Positions 33,473 through 43,529 are shown, counted from the first letter of the stretch. The stretch is 48,199 bases of DNA from Fredinandcohnia aciditolerans (GCA_003640645.1 QGHH01000036.1:1-48199), one strand, 5' to 3'. Notes: generated by a model not told the origin, from the sequence alone. Made by a program: numbers and translations.

Positions 33473-36418
33473 TTAATTAGACTTAGCTTGTTTGCTCTTT
33501 GCTTTACCAGGAATGAGGTGAACATCGACACTTGGTCCAAATCCACTCCATCTGTAACCTGAGACTTCGACAAGGCCGTTTGGTAGGACATCTGAGAGTC
33601 TTTCTCTCTTAGAATATTTAGTTGCATGGCCAACCGCTTCTACTTTAAAGGTGTAGCGTTTTCCTTGTTTTAATCCTGTTACAGTATAGCTAGTATCAGA
33701 TGTTGTCATTTCCGAATTAATCGGTGTGAATGTCGCTCCATCTGGTTTGATTGCTTGACCGTTCACATATACTCGGTATCCGATTACATCTTGATTTTTT
33801 GCTTTTGCCTCATTCCAGGACAGTGAAACGCTTGTTCCGTCTGTATTAATCTTTGCTTCTAGGTCACCTTCAAAATACGGAGCCCCTATAGGATATTGCT
33901 TTGCTGTCTCAAACTCTAGAACACTATTATATGGAGATTTGTTACCAGCAAGATCCACTGCTTCAACCTCAATCTTATATGCTGTGCCAGGTTCTAGACC
34001 TGTTAATGTGTATTTATTTGATGTTGCAAATCCTACTAACTCTCCATTTGCGTAAATATTATAACCCGCTATTCCAGTGTCATCCTTAGCAACATCCCAA
34101 GTGATTGAAGTCCAAGTAAACCCTGTATACACAACGTCTACTGCTTTCCCGCTAAAAGTATCACTAGAAGGAATTTTAGTAGTTGATTCTGATATACTTG
34201 TATTCTCTGGTAAAACTGGAGCTGTTTGGTCAGCTTCCCCACTTGTTTTTACCTTAATTTCTGGACCATTTGATGTTCGATTTCCGATTGCATCAGTAGC
34301 TTCCACTTTAAATGTGTATTCTTTAGCAGGAGTGAGCCCCTCAACAGTAAAACTAGTTTGATTAGTTGTTGTATAGTCTTCATTGAGTTTTACACCATCT
34401 TTAAAGATGGTGTAACCCGTAACTCCTACATTATCAGTAGCTTCATCCCAAGTTAATGTCACACTTTTTCCGTCAGGTGTAGATTCTGCTTGAATACCTG
34501 CATTTTCAGACCATTGGGGTTGTTGAGTTGCATCTACTGGAGCGTTTGTCGTATTTTCAAAGATAAGTCCAGTAGAATTTTTAATTCTCCATGGATTTCC
34601 ACCGTTATCCTTCACATTTGTAAAAGATACATTAATAAATTTGAAGCCTTTTGCGTAATTCATATTAACAGAATAGACATTATCGAATTTGACATTTTTA
34701 AATGTTATATTCTCATGATAAACCTCGCCAGCATCATTATTCCCGTTAACTAGAATGGCTTGTTTTTTACTACTGCCTTGATTTCGAACAGTTGTATCTA
34801 CAATCTCCATATCTCTAAATTGCGAGATAACCTCTGCTGGTTCGTATAAGATTGAAGCGTTCGCATCCGTATATGAGGAAGTGAAGACAAATGGACCGTC
34901 TCCGTCAATACCTTCTAAGGCATTGTTTCTGAAAAGGATATTTTTTGCCCCACCACCCATTGGTGTATTTGTCTTACTACGTAAACCGACATCCGTCTTA
35001 TACATGATATTATCTTCAACTAAGAAGTCTTGGATCCACCCACCTGTGTGACTACCGGTGACAACCCCTCCATGTCCCTCGCGGATATAGTTGTTGAATA
35101 TCCAAGCATTTCCGGTTGGTTCACTATTAGATGCTGCTTGTCCCATACCAGATGCGAAATTAATAGCATCATCACCAGTATCAACAAAGTTATTGAATAC
35201 CATGATATTTTGAGAGTCACCAAACTCGTAACCATCGGCATTATTTCCATCGTATGTTTTAGAAATGGTTCCATTTATAACGATATTTTTACTATGAAGG
35301 TTTACAATCCCGTGATTTGCAGGATTTAGCTGTGTGATGCCTTCGTAATACATGCCATCTACACCACGAACAGTAATCAGATTTGAGCGGGTCGAATAAG
35401 CAGACTTCACATCCATACCTAGTTCTTGTGCTGCATATGATTGGTTTGCAGCAAGAATACCAAATGTATCTTCAGATTCAAGGTTTAATGGGCTCATTTT
35501 CCCGTTCTCTACTTTTACATTTCCGGTTACTTTTGAATTATTGCCAGCGACGTAACGTGGTAATTCATTTCCTAGTTCATCGACAGTAGGATGATTCTTA
35601 TCATATTTCCACCCGTTACCATCAATGATGCCGTTGCCCACGATACGAATGTTTTTTAAACTTCCATAATCGTATGTATGTGCATTGATGAGTGAATATG
35701 AACGTTCGTCTGTTGAATAGTCATAAAGCCAAAAATTCATACTGTAATCTTCTGCATCTGGAGATCCAAGCAAATACCCATCCACTTGTAATGTCATATC
35801 AGATTTAAGCCACAATTCTCCAGAGATAAATTTCCCCTCTGGAATTACCACCTTTGAACCAGGAGTAGCAGCGTCAATTGCTGCCTGAATAGCTTCCGTA
35901 TCTTTTGTTTCGTCATCTGGGGCTGCCCCAAAATCAATGATATTAAAAATTTCAGGTGCTTTTGTTGTTTTTCCTACAATTTTATTGGAAGGTGCTGATT
36001 CCACCCCTTCAGCATTTACTGATGTAACATAAAATTCGTAGGATTTATTTGGTTTAAGATTATTAACCTGAAAATTATGGATTAATATCTTCTCGTGGAA
36101 ATGATCCTTATCAATATTTTCATAGAAATTATCGATATAGGCTTTTGCTGGTCCACTATTATCTTCTAAAGCGCTTCCAATTTTCTTCTTATTCATGTAG
36201 ATATTAAAGTCAACGATGTCCTTATACTGTTCCGGCTTTTCCCATACAAGAGTGATGCTGTCTTCATCATAAGCAAGGTTTGGAATCTGTAAATTTACTG
36301 GTGATGCAGGTCCATTAGGAGATGTCCCCGTTTTTGCATTCGCTGCCACTACATTAAAGTTACTTGAAACTAATAATAAAGTTAGAAAAACAGATAAAAT
36401 TATCTTAAAGCTCTTCAA
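33473..36418 (-). CDS. Secreted GH28 pectinase with fibronectin type III domains
   Basis: About 981 residues. A signal peptide (hydrophobic FKIILSVFLTLLLVSSNFNV, cut near AANA) is followed by an FN3 domain (about 40-155), a right-handed beta-helix of glycoside hydrolase family 28 (about 160-640) and three more FN3 domains (about 650-965). GH28 motifs are FVDTGDDAINF (acid residues), GHGGVVTGSHTGG (catalytic His) and GLRSK (the R-x-K pair). It probably hydrolyses polygalacturonate outside the cell, like exo-polygalacturonases with an N-terminal FN3 domain. TTG at 36418 lies 7 nt from GGGAAGGTGG; GTG at 36430 lies inside that site. No pectin uptake genes are adjacent. Confidence 0.87.
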   Translation of the reverse strand: MKSFKIILSVFLTLLLVSSNFNVVAANAKTGTSPNGPASPVNLQIPNLAYDEDSITLVWEKPEQYKDIVDFNIYMNKKKIGSALEDNSGPAKAYIDNFYENIDKDHFHEKILIHNFQVNNLKPNKSYEFYVTSVNAEGVESAPSNKIVGKTTKAPEIFNIIDFGAAPDDETKDTEAIQAAIDAATPGSKVVIPEGKFISGELWLKSDMTLQVDGYLLGSPDAEDYSMNFWLYDYSTDERSYSLINAHTYDYGSLKNIRIVGNGIIDGNGWKYDKNHPTVDELGNELPRYVAGNNSKVTGNVKVENGKMSPLNLESEDTFGILAANQSYAAQELGMDVKSAYSTRSNLITVRGVDGMYYEGITQLNPANHGIVNLHSKNIVINGTISKTYDGNNADGYEFGDSQNIMVFNNFVDTGDDAINFASGMGQAASNSEPTGNAWIFNNYIREGHGGVVTGSHTGGWIQDFLVEDNIMYKTDVGLRSKTNTPMGGGAKNILFRNNALEGIDGDGPFVFTSSYTDANASILYEPAEVISQFRDMEIVDTTVRNQGSSKKQAILVNGNNDAGEVYHENITFKNVKFDNVYSVNMNYAKGFKFINVSFTNVKDNGGNPWRIKNSTGLIFENTTNAPVDATQQPQWSENAGIQAESTPDGKSVTLTWDEATDNVGVTGYTIFKDGVKLNEDYTTTNQTSFTVEGLTPAKEYTFKVEATDAIGNRTSNGPEIKVKTSGEADQTAPVLPENTSISESTTKIPSSDTFSGKAVDVVYTGFTWTSITWDVAKDDTGIAGYNIYANGELVGFATSNKYTLTGLEPGTAYKIEVEAVDLAGNKSPYNSVLEFETAKQYPIGAPYFEGDLEAKINTDGTSVSLSWNEAKAKNQDVIGYRVYVNGQAIKPDGATFTPINSEMTTSDTSYTVTGLKQGKRYTFKVEAVGHATKYSKRERLSDVLPNGLVEVSGYRWSGFGPSVDVHLIPGKAKSKQAKSN

Positions 36419-36430
36419 ATACTTTTCCAC

Positions 36431-36989
36431 CTTCCCATATAATTAGTAATATGAACTTTCTGCCCTCCATTCTTTTTAAAATTTATATAAACTTTTTAAG
36501 ATGCTGAATGCATTTAAAAGTTTATTAAAAGGGAATTTAGGATTTCACAACTATGTTAATCTCTTCCATATAAGTACGTATACAATCATTTTATTGAATT
36601 TTTAGACAATTATGGTTATTTCCTCCTGCGCAAAAAGTCCTGTATGAGGAAATGATTACTACCAATGAAATGACTATGATTAACCCGTTGGATTGACATC
36701 AACAGCTTTAAAGCCAGTTAAGTGGATTCGGTTTCACCCCGACTGTCTCCTCTTCAGTAAAAGAACTAAATCGAGCCTCCGATTAGAGTTCCCAAGAATA
36801 CCAGGAATAAAGTTTTTCCTTATTATCTCAACACATAATCCAATACAATATTTAACAATTTATCTATTCAATTCTTAAAAGTTCCAAATATTGACGTGTA
36901 ATTCGGTGCTTGTTATTATTAGGAAATAATACATAGTACGTAGGGACATTTTATTTGTCCAAATGACTGTGAGGAAAGGCGAGAACAAC
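36431..36989. promoter_or_regulatory. Divergent gap between GH28 and MFS genes
   Basis: About 560 bp upstream of both genes. It must contain the promoters for the pectinase (minus) and the MFS exporter (plus), but I see no consensus promoter or operator that I would defend. The 36660-36860 part has a slightly higher GC content and broken frames, perhaps gene debris. Confidence 0.3.
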
Positions 36990-38213
36990 ATGAACAAACC
37001 TACAGGAACGAAACGTTTGCAACTTGCATTACTTTTAGGGTCACTTGGACTCTTAGGACCATTCACAATCGATATGTATCTACCATCATTTCCTACGATT
37101 GTGGAGGATTATGAAACGACTGCATCACTAGTCCAAGTCAGTTTAACGACATGTTTGTTAGGACTTGGATTGGGACAATTAATTATTGGTCCAATGAGTG
37201 ATGTACAAGGACGACGAAAGCCATTACGAATATTTCTTATCATGTATTTGATTGCTTCCGTCATTTGTGCTTTTGCCCCATCTATTTATCTATTTATTGT
37301 AGGTCGCTTTCTACAAGGTTTTGCAGCAGCAGGTGGTCTTGTAATTTCAAGAGCCATTGTCCGTGATATCTATAGCGGCAGGGAATTAACAAAGTTTTTC
37401 TCCTTATTGATGTTGGTTGGTAACCTTGGGCCTATCGTTGCCCCAATTGTTGGTGGTGGAGTCCTTTCAATTACTGACTGGAACGGAGTTTTTATTGTTT
37501 TAGCAGGTTTGGGCTTTGTGCTGTTTCTTATAATCTCTATTAATCTAGAAGAATCATTACCTGTAGAAAAGCGTGTGCCGAGTAATCTAACTCGAGTATT
37601 AAGTAATTTTGGTTCATTATTTAAAGATCGAGAGTTTCTAGGCTATGCACTAACACAAGGCTTTATCATTGCTGGAATTTTTGCTTATGTTTCTGGTATT
37701 CCTTTTGTTTATCAGAATATTTATGGGGTGTCACCTCAAGTATTTAGTTTGCTATTTGGGGTTAATGGTCTGGCATTAATAATCGGAACTCAGTCTGTTG
37801 GACGTTTATCAGATATTATCCCAGAGAGAACGTTTTTGAAATTCGGTTTATTTCTTTCCACTACAGCAGGTACTTGTTTGTTAATAGCTCTTTTGTTAGA
37901 GGCACCACTTCTAGCAGTTGCGATTCCGATCTTCTTTTTGGTTTGTTCGATTGGGATGATTTCAACAACTTCCTTCGCATTAGCTATTGAGAGCCAAGGA
38001 CATATTGCCGGAAGTGCTTCCGCCCTATTAGGTTTACTACCATTTGTTCTTGGTTCAATAACTTCTCCACTTGTTGGCGTCGCGGGAGAATATTCAGCCA
38101 TTCCTATGGGAGTCGTTATTTTATCAACGAGTTTACTAGCTCTATTTTCATATTTTGGACTGGTACGCCGAGCATCTGTACGTTTACAAACTACTAAAAA
38201 GTATACAGGTTAG
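36990..38213 (+). CDS. Bcr/CflA-type MFS drug exporter
   Basis: About 407 residues, 12 membrane segments, DHA1 type of the major facilitator superfamily. The first-helix stretch GPFTIDMYLPSFPTIVEDY is diagnostic of the Bcr/CflA group, and the loop motif GPMSDVQGRRKPL follows near residue 78. It exports drugs or small molecules in exchange for protons. ATG at 36990 follows GAGGAAAGG; an ATG nine codons upstream has no ribosome site. It is a single-gene unit with its own terminator. It is the nearest exporter gene to the bacteriocin cluster (4 kb away, opposite strand), but nothing shows a link. Confidence 0.9.
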   Translation: MNKPTGTKRLQLALLLGSLGLLGPFTIDMYLPSFPTIVEDYETTASLVQVSLTTCLLGLGLGQLIIGPMSDVQGRRKPLRIFLIMYLIASVICAFAPSIYLFIVGRFLQGFAAAGGLVISRAIVRDIYSGRELTKFFSLLMLVGNLGPIVAPIVGGGVLSITDWNGVFIVLAGLGFVLFLIISINLEESLPVEKRVPSNLTRVLSNFGSLFKDREFLGYALTQGFIIAGIFAYVSGIPFVYQNIYGVSPQVFSLLFGVNGLALIIGTQSVGRLSDIIPERTFLKFGLFLSTTAGTCLLIALLLEAPLLAVAIPIFFLVCSIGMISTTSFALAIESQGHIAGSASALLGLLPFVLGSITSPLVGVAGEYSAIPMGVVILSTSLLALFSYFGLVRRASVRLQTTKKYTG

Positions 38214-38214
38214 T

Positions 38215-38250
38215 GAAAAAAAGCAGAGTTTAATAAACTCTGCTTTTTTT
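38215..38250. terminator. Bidirectional terminator between MFS and NhaC genes
   Basis: Arms AAAAAGCAGAGTTT and AACTCTGCTTTTT with a 4-nt loop and A/T runs on both sides, between two converging genes. Confidence 0.9.
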
Positions 38251-38260
38251 CTATGAGACT

Positions 38261-39559
38261 TTAAGCGGCCCTTTTTATGAGTCCACCCTTTTTCTTCTTA
38301 TGGTTAAGTTGTTTCAAGATCGAAACCACTAACGTAATAAAAGGTAAACCCCACAAAAATATGGCATAAGGAAGATATTCAGTAACCGGTAAGCCCAATA
38401 CCGTACTACACATAATCGTTAGTACACTCCATGGAATCATGCCTGGAAACAGCATGGTCGAATCTGCCATGACTCTTGCTAGGTCAGCTTTCGTTCGGCG
38501 ATTTATCCAGTGAGGTAGTAACGTTCTACCAGTAAGGATAATCGGTAATGTCTGATTTGCAGCAATTAGAGAGATCCCTAAGGTAGCAATGAGTGTTTTT
38601 ACGGAATCTTCAACTAAGGTTTTAGATTTATGGAACCATCCATCGACTAATGGTTGGATAACACGATATTCTTCTAAAAGCCCATTATATGCTCCAGCTA
38701 ATGCTAAAAAGATAAGAAGTGTATACATATTGATGAGGCCCCCGCCCATTCCCTCTATACCAAAAAATAGGGCATGAAAAAGTTGGTAAATGGCAGTTCC
38801 GTCGATGAGTGAAATGATACTAGCACAGATTATACTTGATAGAAAAGCATAGACAATACCTTTTCGAAATAATACCACTACAATTAATACAAGTGGTGGT
38901 AATAACTTCAAAAAGTATAAATCTTCCCAGCTAAATGCTGCTATTTCACCTTGCTTCAAGTTATATTGAGAATCTAAATAACTAAAAAAGACTATACTAA
39001 TTAGAATGGCTGGAATAGTAGTTAGTGCCAACGCTCTAAATTGCTTCATATTAGAAATCTCAACCGTGTGTGATAATAACTGAAAAGCGCTTGAAAAAGG
39101 TGAAGTTCGGTCCCCGACAAATGCTCCAGATATCAAAGCACCAGCTACTATTTGAGGTGACAAATGGATTGAAATAGCACTGCTCATGATTGGAATCCCA
39201 ACGGCACTTAGGGTTCCTATAGAAGTACCTAGCGTCATTGAAAAAAGCATCGCAATGATAAAGGAGAGCAAAAAGAAATGATCAGGTGTAATAATTTGCA
39301 AGGCAACAGAAACTAATACTTGAATAGTACCTGCTTCATACCAAGAAGGAAGGATAAAACTAACTAGAAATAAAATAAGAATGACAGTCTGTGTTTTGTT
39401 TATTCCCTTTCTACAAATCTTCCAAATTTCACGAAGAGATTTTCCTTTCCCTATTATTAATGAAATGAGAAATACAAATCCAGGTAAAAATCCAATAAAT
39501 AATGGGATATCAAAGCTTACAGACCATAAAACTCCTGCAAGTGTAATCGTGATGAGCAT
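38261..39559 (-). CDS. NhaC-family Na+/H+ antiporter
   Basis: A 432-residue membrane protein with about 11-12 hydrophobic segments. The stretches FSMTLGTSIGTLSAVGIPIM and GALISGAFVGDRTSPFSSAF (about residues 105-155) are typical of the NhaC family, which exchanges Na+ for H+ or, in some members, organic acids such as malate/lactate. ATG at 39559 has no ribosome site. The frame upstream continues back to a CTG placed 9 nt after TAGGAG, while a GTG in another frame encodes a family-like start that would join here only after a one-base shift. The true N-terminus is therefore unsure. Confidence 0.85.
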   Translation of the reverse strand: MLITITLAGVLWSVSFDIPLFIGFLPGFVFLISLIIGKGKSLREIWKICRKGINKTQTVILILFLVSFILPSWYEAGTIQVLVSVALQIITPDHFFLLSFIIAMLFSMTLGTSIGTLSAVGIPIMSSAISIHLSPQIVAGALISGAFVGDRTSPFSSAFQLLSHTVEISNMKQFRALALTTIPAILISIVFFSYLDSQYNLKQGEIAAFSWEDLYFLKLLPPLVLIVVVLFRKGIVYAFLSSIICASIISLIDGTAIYQLFHALFFGIEGMGGGLINMYTLLIFLALAGAYNGLLEEYRVIQPLVDGWFHKSKTLVEDSVKTLIATLGISLIAANQTLPIILTGRTLLPHWINRRTKADLARVMADSTMLFPGMIPWSVLTIMCSTVLGLPVTEYLPYAIFLWGLPFITLVVSILKQLNHKKKKGGLIKRAA

Positions 39560-39673
39560 ACATATCTGACGTATTGTAAATCTATCGTTGTTCAGTTTTT
39601 TTCACTCCTAATGCTTACTTACTTGTACTTTCCAAAATGCATTATACCATTCATTCATTTCCGATAAAACTAA

Positions 39674-39709
39674 AACTAACCCCGTCTCAAAATAGAGACG
39701 AGGTTAGTT
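39674..39709 (-). terminator. Terminator after M32 peptidase gene
   Basis: Arms AACTAACCCCGTCTC and GAGACGAGGTTAGTT (one mismatch) with a 6-nt loop; the minus-strand tail is TTAGTTTTATC. It lies 40 bp after the peptidase stop. Confidence 0.8.
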
Positions 39710-39748
39710 ATCTTCCATTTTTGTGTATGATTTTTAATTACATCTTGC

Positions 39749-41284
39749 TTATAACTGGTAAACCTTAGAATATTTCTCTTCTAAGTAGTTCACTAGATAA
39801 GTAGCATTTAAGCTTTCGCCAGTGACTTTCTTAATTAATTCATCAGGTGTATACATAGCCCCGTATTTGTGTATTTTTTCTTTCAGCCAATTTTGAATAA
39901 CGGTAAACTCTCCTCTTTCAATATGCCCGTAAAAGTCAGGGAGCTCCTTCTTAATGGTATTCAAAATTTGGGCTGCATATAAGTTTCCAAGAGAGTATGA
40001 TGGGAAGTATCCTAAGCCGCCAAATGACCAATGAACATCTTGAAGTACCCCTAAAGTATCAGTTGGAGGTACAATCCCTAAATATTCGTTCATCTTCTCA
40101 TTCCATACATTCGGTAGGTCTTTTACAGCAATTTCCCCACTAATGAGTCCTTTTTCTATTTCATAACGAAGCATGATATGTAAATTATACGTTAATTCGT
40201 CCGCTTCAACTCGAATATACGAAGGCTCAACGATATTAATTGCCCGATAGAAATCTTTCACATCCAGATTTCCTAATTGGTCAGGGAAATGATTTTGGAG
40301 ATCTTGATAGAAGAACTTCCAAAATTCTTCACTACGTCCTACCATATTTTCTAAAAATCTTGATTGTGATTCATGAATACCAAAGGATGTTCCGTTGCAG
40401 ATTGATGTTCCTTCTAATTCAGAATTTATGTTTTGCTCATAAATACCATGTCCTGCTTCATGGATTGTGCCAAAGATTGCCGAACGAACATTATCCTCAA
40501 GATAGCGAGTTGTAATTCTGACATCCCCTGTATTAATCGATTGAGCAAATGGATGTACGGTTTCATCTAGTCGTCCAGCATCCATATCAAATCCAATTCG
40601 CGGAAGTAAGAATTTATTAAACTCTTTTTGAATCTCAGGGTTGTAAAGCTTTTCAAAAACCTCGCCACTTGGCTTAGAAGTTGATAGATTGATTCGATTT
40701 AATAAATCAATGCTGTTTTTTCGTAAATCTGCAAAAAGTGGATCTAAAACTTCAACTGTTAATCCAGGCTCAAATTCATTTAATAATGCATTATATGGAT
40801 GCCCCTCATACCCATAATACTTCGTAAATTCCTTTTTAATTTCCACAATTCGTTCAAGATAGGGAAGATAAACTTCAAAATTATTCGTTTCTCTAGCTTC
40901 CTCCCATGCATTATTTGCATTTGAAGTTAAGACGATATATTCATTGTACAGTTCAGATGGAATGCTTTTTGACTGTTTATAGAAGTTATTTCTTTCACGT
41001 ACAATTGCTTTTGTCACGTCATCAAGTTGCTCATAGAATTTATCTTCTGTTAATACCTCTAATAGCTCACCCATTTCTTGCGAGATAGATAGCTTAAATA
41101 TCTCCGTTGATAACGTTCCGATGGAATTGGCAAAAAGAAATCGTCCTTTCTTAGGTGCCATTACTTTTTGATCCCAATCTGCTAGAGCAAGTACACTATT
41201 TAGATGAGTAATTTTTTCATCTAATTTTTTAAATTGATTGACCTTTTCTTGAAGTTCAGCATTTATTACTTGTTGGTTAGACAT
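39749..41284 (-). CDS. M32 metallocarboxypeptidase (Taq/YpwA type)
   Basis: Cytoplasmic zinc carboxypeptidase that trims C-terminal residues from peptides. 511 residues, the usual M32 size. The active site is complete: HEAGH at 275-279, with the third ligand and activator region HESQSR at 304-309. The family sequences LADWDQKVMAPKKG (about residue 34) and WSFGGLGYFPSYSLGNLYAA (substrate-binding) are present. ATG follows a GGGGGTATA site. It is a single-gene unit ended by its own terminator. It corresponds to YpwA-type enzymes of other bacilli. Confidence 0.93.
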   Translation of the reverse strand: MSNQQVINAELQEKVNQFKKLDEKITHLNSVLALADWDQKVMAPKKGRFLFANSIGTLSTEIFKLSISQEMGELLEVLTEDKFYEQLDDVTKAIVRERNNFYKQSKSIPSELYNEYIVLTSNANNAWEEARETNNFEVYLPYLERIVEIKKEFTKYYGYEGHPYNALLNEFEPGLTVEVLDPLFADLRKNSIDLLNRINLSTSKPSGEVFEKLYNPEIQKEFNKFLLPRIGFDMDAGRLDETVHPFAQSINTGDVRITTRYLEDNVRSAIFGTIHEAGHGIYEQNINSELEGTSICNGTSFGIHESQSRFLENMVGRSEEFWKFFYQDLQNHFPDQLGNLDVKDFYRAINIVEPSYIRVEADELTYNLHIMLRYEIEKGLISGEIAVKDLPNVWNEKMNEYLGIVPPTDTLGVLQDVHWSFGGLGYFPSYSLGNLYAAQILNTIKKELPDFYGHIERGEFTVIQNWLKEKIHKYGAMYTPDELIKKVTGESLNATYLVNYLEEKYSKVYQL

Positions 41285-41557
41285 ACTATACCCCCATTTC
41301 GAGTTTCATCCGGAAGAAATAAAATTGACTGTTCAGTCTATAACCTATTATAAATAAAAATTCCGAAAATTAATAATAAAAAATAACAATTTTTACAAAA
41401 TCTATCTCTCTTTTGGTTGTTCACTATTGAGAACAACTTGTTTTCGCATTTCGACAAAACTTCGGGAAATAAAATATTAATGTGTTATATTGTGATAGTT
41501 TTTAAGTTTCGGCACCATTATCCTGATAAATTAGAGATTTACTATTAGAATAGAAAA

Positions 41558-41587
41558 AAGCATGAGGCGTATGATTTCCTCATGCTT
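41558..41587 (-). terminator. Terminator of the ydjI-ydjG-ydjH operon
   Basis: Perfect arms AAGCATGAGG and CCTCATGCTT with a 10-nt loop; the minus-strand tail is CTTTTTTC. It starts 3 bp after the ydjH stop. The 41285-41557 gap beyond it contains no gene I can see. Confidence 0.85.
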
Positions 41588-41589
41588 AC

Positions 41590-42411
41590 TTAAAACCCTC
41601 TTCCCCCACCGCCAGATCTGCCGCCGCCGGAAAAAGATGATCCTCCACCATTATTTGAATTTCTTTGAATCTTTTGTTGAGTTACTCGTGTATTGTAATG
41701 TCGGTCCATTTTATTGGTTACAGTAAATGAATTAGATTCTAAATACGTGTGGGCTGTTGTCGTCGAGCGCCCCCTGTTGTACATCGCCATTATCCCAACT
41801 GAAATAACGCCAACCCCAATTGCAATAGCAAAATAGATTAAGAGTTCTTTAACTAATTCTCCTTGGGAGGTACTTGATGAATAGGATGTCGAATTATCCG
41901 ATTGTGCATATCCGCCAGAAGAAGATGGTCCTTCAGGAATTCCATCATTCATCGTAGTCTCAAGGTCTGACAAGAATGCTTTCGCACTTTCACCATATGC
42001 TTCTTCTGTTAAATAAGGATAGACATGGTCAAGAATTTCCTCCACGGTTACGTCTGGAAAATAATCAACAATTCGATCACGTGTAAAGATATACACTTCC
42101 CGGTTATCCATGTCAATTAGATATAATATTCCATCCGCAGTTCCTTCATAACCGAATCCATGGCTATCATAAAAATCGCTTGCATAGTCTCTTGCTGATT
42201 TTCCTCCACTATCATCCGTTGTGACGATACGGATATCCAATTGAAATTGTTCAGTTAATTGTATGGCTTGCTCCTGCAATTCTACCTTTTCTGTATCTGA
42301 GAATAAACCTGCCTGATCAAAAACACGCTCGTTGTCAGCAAACGTAACACTCGCGAAAGCTATTAACGTGAGGAGGAATAATGGAATAAAGAGAACTTTT
42401 TTCATTACCAT
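41590..42411 (-). CDS. ydjH: TPM-domain membrane protein (YdjH-like)
   Basis: About 273 residues: signal peptide (VLFIPLFLLTLIAFASVTFA), a TPM domain outside the membrane (about 30-160, with VFDQAGLFSDTEKVELQEQA and TADGILYLIDMDNREVYIFT), one membrane segment (LLIYFAIAIGVGVISVGIMA) and a Gly/Ser-rich tail ending GGGGRGF. TPM proteins act in membrane-protein quality control, and YdjH helps stabilise membranes under sigma-W stress in Bacillus subtilis. ATG at 42411 is 8 nt from AGGAGGG and overlaps the ydjG stop by 7 bp, so the two are coupled. Confidence 0.85.
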   Translation of the reverse strand: MVMKKVLFIPLFLLTLIAFASVTFADNERVFDQAGLFSDTEKVELQEQAIQLTEQFQLDIRIVTTDDSGGKSARDYASDFYDSHGFGYEGTADGILYLIDMDNREVYIFTRDRIVDYFPDVTVEEILDHVYPYLTEEAYGESAKAFLSDLETTMNDGIPEGPSSSGGYAQSDNSTSYSSSTSQGELVKELLIYFAIAIGVGVISVGIMAMYNRGRSTTTAHTYLESNSFTVTNKMDRHYNTRVTQQKIQRNSNNGGGSSFSGGGRSGGGGRGF

Positions 42412-43484
42412 ATAAATAACCCTCCTAACGACAGGGCTGTAAAGACACTGGCTGAAATCATACCAAACCATTTACTAGCTCTTCCAATGCTAATTGGCAA
42501 GTCCCCTGCAATTTTTCCAGTTTGGCCATTCATTGCAAATATATAGGTCTTCCCCTTATATTGGTAAGTAAACATCCAAACGGGTAATAAAACATATTTT
42601 GCTTTAACATTGGAGAGTTTTACGTTTGCATTATGGATCGAAACCGTACTATATCCATGAATCGTACCTTGAAGTAACGTTCCGATATTATTACGAAGAA
42701 CGTTTGAAATTCTTCCGTACACCTCATTTTGGTTCATATCATACTTTTCGGCAAAAAAGCCTGACAAATAGGACATTGAAAAATCGGTTAAATCGTTATA
42801 GTCATAAGGCTCTAAGATGGTCATGAGCTTATCATTCATTTTCTTAGATCCATCTGCTGGTACATCACGGAATATTGCTTTTCCTTCCCGCATCACCTTA
42901 TAATATTTTGTTTCAGTATACCTGGTATCCCCTCTTGTATAGGTTCTAACTCTTCTAGCTTCACCCTCAATTTTTCCAGAAGTATTACTATCAAATAACC
43001 AAAATGGAACATAGATTCCTGAAAGTTTTTCGAGCTCTGAATTTGAAGTGAAGAACTTGGGGAGTAGTGGCTTCCCCTTACACCAATTTATAAATAATTC
43101 TTCCGCTTTTTTACGGTTAATTTTAAAAGGAATAACCATCTCAGGGCGATATTCTCCCTCTAATTGCCGTGGGATAATCGTTGGATTGTGGCAATAATAA
43201 CAAAAAGTTGCGGCAGTGGTATCATCGGTTACAATTTCTGCTCCGCAACTGCTGCACGTATAGCCTGTAGCTTTTTCATCAAATTCCTGATCTAATACCT
43301 TTGAATGTTGTAGGGATTCTTTACTTGCTTTTGCTTCTTCCTCTGCTTTTTCATTATTGATAAAATTCTTCACGTCTTCTTCTGTAAATTCACTCAAACA
43401 ATAATCACAGGTCCAATTCTGGGTTTCCGCTTTGAATGCTAATGGTCCCCCGCAGTTAATACATTTATAGACTACAACCCCCAA
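42405..43484 (-). CDS. ydjG: TFIIB-type zinc-ribbon membrane protein (YdjG-like)
   Basis: A 359-residue protein with two N-terminal zinc ribbons: CINCGG with CDYC (about residues 8-30), and CSSCGAE with CYYC (about 76-97). A beta-rich central region and a final membrane segment (ISASVFTALSLGGLFIW) follow. TTG start 7 nt after AGAGGTG. In Bacillus subtilis, YdjG works with YdjH and YdjI and binds the phage-shock protein PspA to protect the membrane. Here it lies between ydjI (45 bp) and ydjH (7-bp overlap), so the three form one operon, though in a different order. Confidence 0.85.
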   Translation of the reverse strand: MGVVVYKCINCGGPLAFKAETQNWTCDYCLSEFTEEDVKNFINNEKAEEEAKASKESLQHSKVLDQEFDEKATGYTCSSCGAEIVTDDTTAATFCYYCHNPTIIPRQLEGEYRPEMVIPFKINRKKAEELFINWCKGKPLLPKFFTSNSELEKLSGIYVPFWLFDSNTSGKIEGEARRVRTYTRGDTRYTETKYYKVMREGKAIFRDVPADGSKKMNDKLMTILEPYDYNDLTDFSMSYLSGFFAEKYDMNQNEVYGRISNVLRNNIGTLLQGTIHGYSTVSIHNANVKLSNVKAKYVLLPVWMFTYQYKGKTYIFAMNGQTGKIAGDLPISIGRASKWFGMISASVFTALSLGGLFIW

Positions 43485-43529
43485 CCCTTATCACCTCTTT
43501 TTCTTCTGAAATATTCCCGATTCAGCACA

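Noticed and set aside
5458-36430. Idea that KDG kinase/KDPG aldolase serve pectin breakdown together with the GH28 enzyme.
   Set aside because: They are 21 kb apart, and the kinase/aldolase operon contains a deacylase, a PLP enzyme and RidA, but no uronate isomerase, reductase or dehydratase.
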